10,069 bases of DNA, taken from positions 1 through 10,069 of the forward strand of contig JABZYJ010000068.1 in assembly GCA_015265235.1 (NCBI GenBank). Direction: 5' to 3'. The position numbers and the translations under genes were made by a program. The notes beneath the pieces were generated by a model. That model searched no databases. It was not told the DNA's origin and saw only the letters and a program-made list of their open reading frames with translations. This DNA is from Selenomonas sp. Lineage in GTDB: Bacteria; Bacillota; Negativicutes; Selenomonadales; Selenomonadaceae. Below, piece after piece: positions 5,306-10,069 of the stretch (the first letter of the stretch is position 1; each line of letters starts with the position of its first letter).

Positions 5306-6471
5306 CTGCCGCTCTCACTTTCGATCTTGAAGCGCAGGCGCAAGGGGCCCATCGCATCCGTATCGGCCGCCGCATAGGCGGAGAGGACGACGTTCCCCGT
5401 ATGCGCCATCAGTTCCTGCACGAGGCCATAGAACTCCGCACCCTCGATCACGCCGACCGTCCCGCGGATCGGATCGGGGAGAATCCCCTTTGCCGACGCC
5501 GCCTCGTTCACATCGCGCAGGAAGGAGACGACAGCCTGCTCCGCGACTGGCCCCTGTCCCTCCGGTGCGTAGACACGCGCGGCGATCAGCTCACCGCCGC
5601 GGTAGATGATGCGGTTCGGATACAGCTGGATGGTCGCGCGGATCTCGTCGCCGCGCACGAGATTGCCCGCCGCGACGATGCGCACGACCATGTCCACGGG
5701 GCTGTTCATGATGGTCTGAACCGCCGACTCATACTCCGGCCCGTAGATCCATATATCCTGATCCGTGTGGTTCTCGCCGAGGCGTGTCGAGGCGTTGCGC
5801 GTGCCGAGCTGTGCAATGCCCTCCAGCCCGCGCTCTACCTCGTCACGCGTCAGCCCCGCAGGAATCGTTCCGCTCGCGATGATCTCCCCCGCCTGATAGA
5901 CGATGTTGCCCTCGCGCAGGTTCACGATGTTCTCACGCAGGACATTGGCACGCACGCCGAGCTCGTCGATGTCCGTCAGGAGCTTGGCGTTCTCGCCCGA
6001 GAGACGGCCATTGAGTGAGATCAGCCCTTCCTTTTCCATCGTGAGCGCACGGTTGCCCGCCGAGAGGCGATCCGACTCTGCGCGCAGATCGTCCTGCTCA
6101 CTGCGCAGTCCCGCGATCTCCTCCTCGGACTTCGCGAGTTCCGCATCCGCCTGCTGCTTTGCATCCTCCGCCGAGGTGAGTGCCGACGCCGTCGCATCGA
6201 GTGCCGCACGCGTATCCGCGATCATGGCGTTCAGCCGATCCATGCCAAAGAGCGCTGTCCGTACATTCTCCGATGCTGCCGCGAGGATGCCGAAGGTCAC
6301 CGTCGTGATGCAGACGCCCGTAAAGATCGTGACGACCACCGCCGTATGGCGCGGGCGCAGCCCAAAGAGCGTGAGTTTTTTCTTTCCGATGCGCGTGCCG
6401 AGGCGGTCACCGATGACGGCGATGACGCCGCCGACGACAGCGAGCACGAGAATCAGCGTAACACCGTACAT
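5302..6471 (-). CDS. DUF3084 family membrane-anchored coiled-coil protein
   Basis: A 389-residue protein matching the DUF3084 family. It has a membrane segment at about 3-20, a basic loop with the family's GLRPRHTAV stretch (37-45), a second segment at about 43-66, then a heptad-rich, Glu/Ala/Lys-rich coiled coil from about 75 to 190 and a globular C-terminal domain from NIVYQAGEIIASG (189-201) to about 385. The function is unknown; the layout suggests a scaffold or sensor anchored in the cytoplasmic membrane. The start at ATG 6471 is fixed by an exceptionally strong Shine-Dalgarno sequence seven bases upstream. It lies 43 bases after the LPS permease and overlaps the RuvC-like gene by two bases. 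The conserved-looking order permease, DUF3084, RuvC-like suggests one operon from the promoter at 7653-7681. The family call is based on recalled motifs, not a search. Confidence 0.85.
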   Translation of the reverse strand: MYGVTLILVLAVVGGVIAVIGDRLGTRIGKKKLTLFGLRPRHTAVVVTIFTGVCITTVTFGILAAASENVRTALFGMDRLNAMIADTRAALDATASALTSAEDAKQQADAELAKSEEEIAGLRSEQDDLRAESDRLSAGNRALTMEKEGLISLNGRLSGENAKLLTDIDELGVRANVLRENIVNLREGNIVYQAGEIIASGTIPAGLTRDEVERGLEGIAQLGTRNASTRLGENHTDQDIWIYGPEYESAVQTIMNSPVDMVVRIVAAGNLVRGDEIRATIQLYPNRIIYRGGELIAARVYAPEGQGPVAEQAVVSFLRDVNEAASAKGILPDPIRGTVGVIEGAEFYGLVQELMAHTGNVVLSAYAAADTDAMGPLRLRFKIESESGS

Positions 6472-6474
6472 GAC

Positions 6475-6485
6475 ATCACCTCCTT
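6475..6485 (-). promoter_or_regulatory. Extended Shine-Dalgarno sequence of the DUF3084 gene
   Basis: AAGGAGGTGAT on the minus strand, an 11-base match to the complement of the usual bacterial 16S rRNA 3' tail, with AGGAGG seven bases before the ATG at 6471. It is the strongest ribosome site in the window and sets the start within a much longer open frame. Confidence 0.88.
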
Positions 6486-6514
6486 CATGCGTCAGAGAAA
6501 AGCGGCAACGAAGC

Positions 6515-7615
6515 TCAGCGCGATGCGCGCCGCAGGAGGATGATGCCCGCGATGATGCCGACGATGTTCGGAATCCATACGGCAAGCATCGGCGGAAGCA
6601 CCTCGCCGCGTGCAAAAGCATTTCCCATGGTCATCAGTGCGTAGTAGATAAAGATGATGATGACGCTCATCGCAAACCCTGCCGAGGACGAGTTGCGCGT
6701 CGGCTGGAGCCCGAGCGGCACGCCGATCAGTGTAAAGATCAGGCTCGCCATGGGGACGGAGACACGCTGATAGAGCTCCGCCTCGAGCTTGCTCGTGTTG
6801 ACGTACTGCGTCTGCATGAGCGCGATCTGATGGCGCAGCTCGCGCATCGTCATTTCCTCGGGGGCTTTCTGCTCGCGGATAATCTGGCGCGGATCCTTCT
6901 CCACAGGGAGCACCTGCGTCTCAAAACGCATCCGCCGCTCGAGATGCTCGTCCGCGATGTCATAGACATCCCCCTTGTGCATGATCCACTCGCTGCCCGT
7001 CCACTCGGCGTACTCGGCGTTCTCGACGTGCGAGACCTTGCCGTCCGCGCCGAAAATCTGCAGGCTGACCCCCGTCAACTGCTGCTGTTCGGCATTGTAG
7101 GAGCGCGCGTAGACGAGGCGCTTGATCTTGCCGCCCTCGATCTCCTTGATGATGACGTGCTCCTGCGACTTCATGCCCGAGTTGCCCTCGATCTCGTAGT
7201 AGATCACGTTGCGATACGCCGTATTCGCGCGCGGGACGACGTGCTCGTTGAAGAGGATCGCACCGACGCTCACGAGAAAGCCAAGCAGAATCGCGGGCGC
7301 AGCAATACGGCCGAAGCCGATGCCGCAGGACTTCATGGCCGTGATCTCGCTCGACGAGGAGAGCCGGCCAAATGTCAGAAGGCTCGCGAGGAGCATCGAC
7401 ATCGGGAACGTCCACATGACGACCCCGGGCAGACTGAACACGAATATCTTTATGACGGACGGCAGGGATGCCCCGTAGTCCGTGATGTACTGTGCAATGC
7501 GAAAAAGCGTGCCCGAGCCGATGAAAACTGCCGAGAACGCACAGATGGCAAAGAGAAAGGACAGAAAGACCTCACGAAATATATACTTGTCAAGAATACG
7601 GATTTTCAGATGCAT
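6515..7615 (-). CDS. LptF/LptG (YjgP/YjgQ) family LPS-export permease
   Basis: Inner-membrane permease of the LptB2FG transporter that lifts lipopolysaccharide from the cytoplasmic membrane into the Lpt bridge. The 366 residues have the family layout: an N-terminal amphipathic start (LDKYIFREV, 8-16), three membrane segments in the first 125 residues, the conserved cytoplasmic stretch GRLSSSSEITAMKSCGIG (83-100) that docks onto the LptB ATPase, NEHVVPRAN (123-131), a periplasmic jelly-roll domain in the middle, and three C-terminal membrane segments. Whether it is F or G cannot be decided from motifs; some Negativicutes may use a single gene. The ATG at 7615 follows AAGGGGGG, and the start agrees with the family N-terminus. 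It is the first gene after the promoter at 7653-7681. No lptA, lptB or lptC is in the window. Its presence indicates a true LPS outer membrane. Confidence 0.93.
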   Translation of the reverse strand: MHLKIRILDKYIFREVFLSFLFAICAFSAVFIGSGTLFRIAQYITDYGASLPSVIKIFVFSLPGVVMWTFPMSMLLASLLTFGRLSSSSEITAMKSCGIGFGRIAAPAILLGFLVSVGAILFNEHVVPRANTAYRNVIYYEIEGNSGMKSQEHVIIKEIEGGKIKRLVYARSYNAEQQQLTGVSLQIFGADGKVSHVENAEYAEWTGSEWIMHKGDVYDIADEHLERRMRFETQVLPVEKDPRQIIREQKAPEEMTMRELRHQIALMQTQYVNTSKLEAELYQRVSVPMASLIFTLIGVPLGLQPTRNSSSAGFAMSVIIIFIYYALMTMGNAFARGEVLPPMLAVWIPNIVGIIAGIILLRRASR

Positions 7616-7652
7616 ACGCCCCCCTTCGCTGATGCAGAATTGCATCCTATTT

Positions 7653-7681
7653 ATTCTATCATTTTCGAGCGTCCTTGACAA
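7653..7681 (-). promoter_or_regulatory. Sigma-70 promoter of the LPS permease operon
   Basis: On the minus strand, TTGTCA (7681-7676) and TAGAAT (7658-7653) are separated by exactly 17 bases, each differing from the consensus at one position. A start site is expected near 7646, giving a leader of about 30 bases before the ATG at 7615. The -35 box sits only a few bases after the T run of the autotransporter terminator, so the two transcription units are packed end to end. No operator palindrome is evident, apart from TCCTTGACAAGGA (7672-7684) centred on the -35. Confidence 0.85.
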
Positions 7682-7693
7682 GGAGACAAAAGA

Positions 7694-7719
7694 GGGACTG
7701 CCGCTCGTGCAGCAGTCCC
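7694..7719 (-). terminator. Rho-independent terminator of the autotransporter gene
   Basis: An 8-bp stem, GGGACTGC (7694-7701) pairing with GCAGTCCC (7712-7719), with a 10-base loop. On the minus strand it is followed by CTCTTTTGTCTCC. It lies 13 bases beyond the autotransporter stop and directly before the -35 box of the next operon. Confidence 0.85.
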
Positions 7720-7732
7720 ATATTGCGCTGAA

Positions 7733-10069
7733 TCAAAGTGCCCAGCTGACCTGTATATTCCCCGTCATGCCGCGCCGCGTTCCCTGCCAGCCCGCCATGT
7801 GGATGTGCCAAGATAGACGGCTGTCCGGCGGGATAAAGCGATAGCCCAGCTCGACCATCGTACTGCCGCCGCGCAGGGCGGGGCTATCGGTGGCAAGCCC
7901 CTGGACGGATGCTGCCCCCTCACCATCAAACTCGTACTCGTATGCAAGACCCGCATAGATCTCCTTGCTCGTATCCTCGCGGTGCAAGAAGGTGAATCCG
8001 GCTCTCATGCGATGCGACGCAACCGCATCGAAATCGTAGGTTTCGCCCGTATTGAGCTCCGGGCTTGTACCATCCTGCCGTGAATAGAAGTAACGCAGGT
8101 AGGTGTTCAGCGTATCGCCCGTATGGAGCAGCCGTGTCTTTCCGATGCCGATATGCGCCGCATAGTAGGCATTTCCACTGTCGTAGGTCGAGACCGTCCC
8201 GGCAGCGATCGTGCCCGTGTAGTCGCTGCGCACTCTGCCGCCGTGGAGTGCCGCCTCCAGCCAGTGTCCATCGGGGCGTTCGATGCGCCCCATGAGCCCC
8301 GCGCCGAGGTAGCTGATCTTGCCGCTGCCGTGCGTGCCGTCGTCGAGATAGGTATGGTAGGTGCCCCTGCCGTACTCCACGAAGGGGGTAAAGAGCGTCT
8401 TGGCTGCCCTGAGCTTCCCCTCCTTTGCCCAGCCGACGCTGAGATTGTAGCCCGTCGTCGTAACGTAGGAGCCAGTCTCTACACGCATCGTACCCTGACT
8501 CATCGCCGCCCAGAGCTGATAGCCGCGCTTTTCGTCGTCCTCCGCCGCACCGCCTTCCTTCGCCGCCGAGGAAATCCCCGACGCCGCCAGTAGGTCGGCC
8601 CCGCGATTGATGAAGTCCGTCGCCCCACAGCGCGGTTCGGCAAAGGACTTGCTGCCGCTGTTGACCGTCGCACGCAGCACCCGCGCCACCAGCTCATCCG
8701 TGCCCTGACGCATGAGCTCGAAGTCATAGAGGATGGAGACGCCCTGCATGCCCGTGACGATATTCGCCTGCGTCGCCCCGGCGATGGTGAGCGTACCGCC
8801 CGGCGCGAGCTTCATGAGATGGATCGTATCGCTGTTCCTGAGCCGCCGCGCGTGCCCCGCGATGCCAAAACCGACGTCGAGTGTCGCGACGTTCTTCGCA
8901 GCGACGCCGAGCTGCAGCATCGGCGGCATCGACCCGTCAACATTCTCATCCAGATAGAAATGGAGCTTCTGGATATTGGAAAAGTCATGAATCCGATTCG
9001 TCGGACGCGCCGCACTGTAGTGGAGAGCGAGGACGTTGTCCGTGCTGCCCGCCGTACCGCCGATCACGTCGCCCGTGACCGCCGCCCCCTGCAGGTGGAT
9101 CGCGTTGTCCGTCGTCACCGTGCCGCTTCCGCCCATGACATTCCCCGTGATGGCAGCATTCGTGATATACACCTTATTGTGCGAGGCAGAGCCGCCCGTC
9201 GAGCTGCCGCCCGTGACACTGCCCGCATTGACCATGACGCGCACCGTGTTGCTGTCCGCATCGCCGCTGAGCGCACGGCCGCCCGTCACATTGCCCGCGA
9301 GCGTTCCGCCCGTAATTTCCACGGTATTCTCGCCCGCATCGCCCGTGCCGCCCGTAAAACCGCCGAAGACATCTCCTGTGATCGCGCCGCCCTTGATGGT
9401 GACACTGCTCTTTGCAGCCTTGCCCGACGCACCCGCATCGAGAACGGCACTGCCGTAGATATTGCCCGTCACCGTGCCGCCCGCGATCTCTGCCGTATTC
9501 TTCTTTGCCGCGCCGTCCTTCACCGTGACCTTGGCGCCGTAGACATCGCCCGTAATGGCAGGCGGCAGAGCAGACGGATTCGCTGCATCTGCTGCAATGA
9601 CAAGCGCATTGCTCTCGGCATCGCCCGTCGTGAGCGGATTGCCCGCCGCATCGTACAGATGATTCTCGACATAGCCGCCATAGGCATGAGTAAGAGACCC
9701 ACCCGTGACGGTGAGCTTGTTCTGCTCGACCTTGTTGCCGACGCCCGTGCGCCCCGCCCATGCGGCAGGATTCGTCCCATCCGACGCCTGATAGACGGCA
9801 GACTGATTGTTGCGGAAACGAAAGCCGTTCACATAGACATCCTGCGTCGCCGTCACACCGTGGCTGTCCGTATCGGTGACATACTCAAAGTCGCCGCTCG
9901 TGCGCCGCTTCTCCTTGATGGGCGTGTACGTATCGACGCCGTTCTTCATGAAGCTGATGCCGCTCGTGTTGTGCATGAGCGTGACCAGCCGCTCTTTATA
10001 GGAGCTCGGCGTAAATGACGAGGGAAATGTGACATCCACCTTCGCCCAGTCGAGCCCGCCCGTCTGCAC
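7733..10069 (-). CDS. Autotransporter (type Va) with repeat passenger and beta-barrel, 5' end outside window
   Basis: At least 778 residues run to the window edge; the first codon seen (GTG) is probably internal, since no signal peptide or ribosome site is visible. The gene encodes a surface protein that exports its own passenger through an outer-membrane barrel. Residues 1-115 belong to the passenger with no recognised domain. Residues 117-340 contain about eight Gly/Thr-rich repeats suited to a right-handed beta-helix. Residues 360-470 are further beta-rich passenger or autochaperone-like sequence, and 471-515 are a linker with the only cysteine (481). From about 515 (GYQLWAAMSQG) to the end is an autotransporter barrel, about 264 residues with alternating aromatic strands such as YNLSVGWA, TPFVEYGRG, LNTYLRYFYSR and MVELGYRF. 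The final residues are VSWAL; a terminal Leu replaces the Phe or Trp usual in this signal. Adhesion is a plausible role but not shown. Confidence 0.9.
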   Translation of the reverse strand: MQTGGLDWAKVDVTFPSSFTPSSYKERLVTLMHNTSGISFMKNGVDTYTPIKEKRRTSGDFEYVTDTDSHGVTATQDVYVNGFRFRNNQSAVYQASDGTNPAAWAGRTGVGNKVEQNKLTVTGGSLTHAYGGYVENHLYDAAGNPLTTGDAESNALVIAADAANPSALPPAITGDVYGAKVTVKDGAAKKNTAEIAGGTVTGNIYGSAVLDAGASGKAAKSSVTIKGGAITGDVFGGFTGGTGDAGENTVEITGGTLAGNVTGGRALSGDADSNTVRVMVNAGSVTGGSSTGGSASHNKVYITNAAITGNVMGGSGTVTTDNAIHLQGAAVTGDVIGGTAGSTDNVLALHYSAARPTNRIHDFSNIQKLHFYLDENVDGSMPPMLQLGVAAKNVATLDVGFGIAGHARRLRNSDTIHLMKLAPGGTLTIAGATQANIVTGMQGVSILYDFELMRQGTDELVARVLRATVNSGSKSFAEPRCGATDFINRGADLLAASGISSAAKEGGAAEDDEKRGYQLWAAMSQGTMRVETGSYVTTTGYNLSVGWAKEGKLRAAKTLFTPFVEYGRGTYHTYLDDGTHGSGKISYLGAGLMGRIERPDGHWLEAALHGGRVRSDYTGTIAAGTVSTYDSGNAYYAAHIGIGKTRLLHTGDTLNTYLRYFYSRQDGTSPELNTGETYDFDAVASHRMRAGFTFLHREDTSKEIYAGLAYEYEFDGEGAASVQGLATDSPALRGGSTMVELGYRFIPPDSRLSWHIHMAGWQGTRRGMTGNIQVSWAL
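9050..9721 (-). repeat. Tandem passenger repeats in the autotransporter (about 8 units)
   Basis: Residues 117-340 of the visible protein repeat a pattern N-x-V-x-I-x-G-G-x-I-T-G-x-V-x-G-G at a spacing of about 24-37 residues. Unit starts are near 117, 154, 191, 221, 248, 274, 298 and 322. Clear examples are SSVTIKGGAITGDVFGG (221-237) and NKVYITNAAITGNVMGG (298-314). The units differ at the DNA level, so they are old or under selection rather than recently expanded. Each unit fits roughly one or two turns of a beta-helix. Confidence 0.82.

Noticed and set aside
5903..7678. A 591-codon open frame on the plus strand
   Set aside because: It lies antisense to the DUF3084 and LPS permease genes, its translation is rich in Arg, Ser and His with no recognisable motif, and the opposite strand has clear family matches. 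Such frames are expected in GC-rich coding DNA.
8819..10018. A 399-codon open frame on the plus strand
   Set aside because: It is antisense to the autotransporter repeats. Its repetitive Arg/Asp/Ala-rich translation is a shadow of the Gly/Thr repeats.

Overview
The window looks like a chromosomal piece of a GC-rich diderm Firmicute of the Negativicutes, probably Selenomonas or a close relative. It combines an LptF/LptG-type LPS-export permease and a type V autotransporter, which both imply an outer membrane, with Firmicutes-style genes: a WecA/TagO-WecB pair, a small AtpZ/AtpI protein, a DUF3084 protein, and strong AGGAGG ribosome sites. The genus is inferred from gene content, not from a database comparison.

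Layout, left to right. Positions 1-960 (+) hold the 3' part of a eukaryotic-type hexokinase, followed by a strong hairpin terminator (992-1018) that separates it from everything else. All other genes lie on the minus strand and are read right to left. At the right edge (7733-10069) is the 3' part of an autotransporter, with a repeat-built passenger and a C-terminal beta-barrel, closed by its own terminator (7694-7719). Immediately beyond that terminator is a near-consensus sigma-70 promoter (TTGTCA-17-TAGAAT). It drives an apparent operon: LptF/LptG-type permease (6515-7615), DUF3084 membrane/coiled-coil protein (5302-6471), and a RuvC/YqgF-like RNase H-fold protein (4895-5305, TTG start overlapping the previous stop).

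Next comes a 162-bp palindromic MITE-like element (4745-4906) with 15-bp terminal inverted repeats and a TA target duplication. It has landed at the very 3' end of the RuvC-like gene and now supplies that gene's last codons and stop. Beyond it are the WecA/TagO-like glycosyl-1-phosphate transferase (3652-4698), UDP-GlcNAc 2-epimerase WecB (2399-3556), and a small AtpZ/AtpI-like membrane protein (2132-2368). A hairpin follows (2105-2133), then an HD-domain phosphohydrolase (1587-2081) and a CbrC-family cysteine-rich protein (1050-1571).

The theme of the minus-strand block is the cell envelope. LptF/G moves LPS, WecA loads an amino sugar phosphate onto undecaprenyl phosphate, WecB makes UDP-ManNAc for an envelope polymer, and the autotransporter is displayed on the surface. 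The AtpZ-like protein would normally suggest an adjacent ATP synthase operon, but none follows here. There is no stretch over 300 bases without a gene; the largest gene-free interval (4699-4894) is almost entirely the MITE. I saw no tRNA, rRNA, CRISPR array or transposase. I did not find a wholly new multi-gene system. The most notable feature is the MITE that captured a stop codon.
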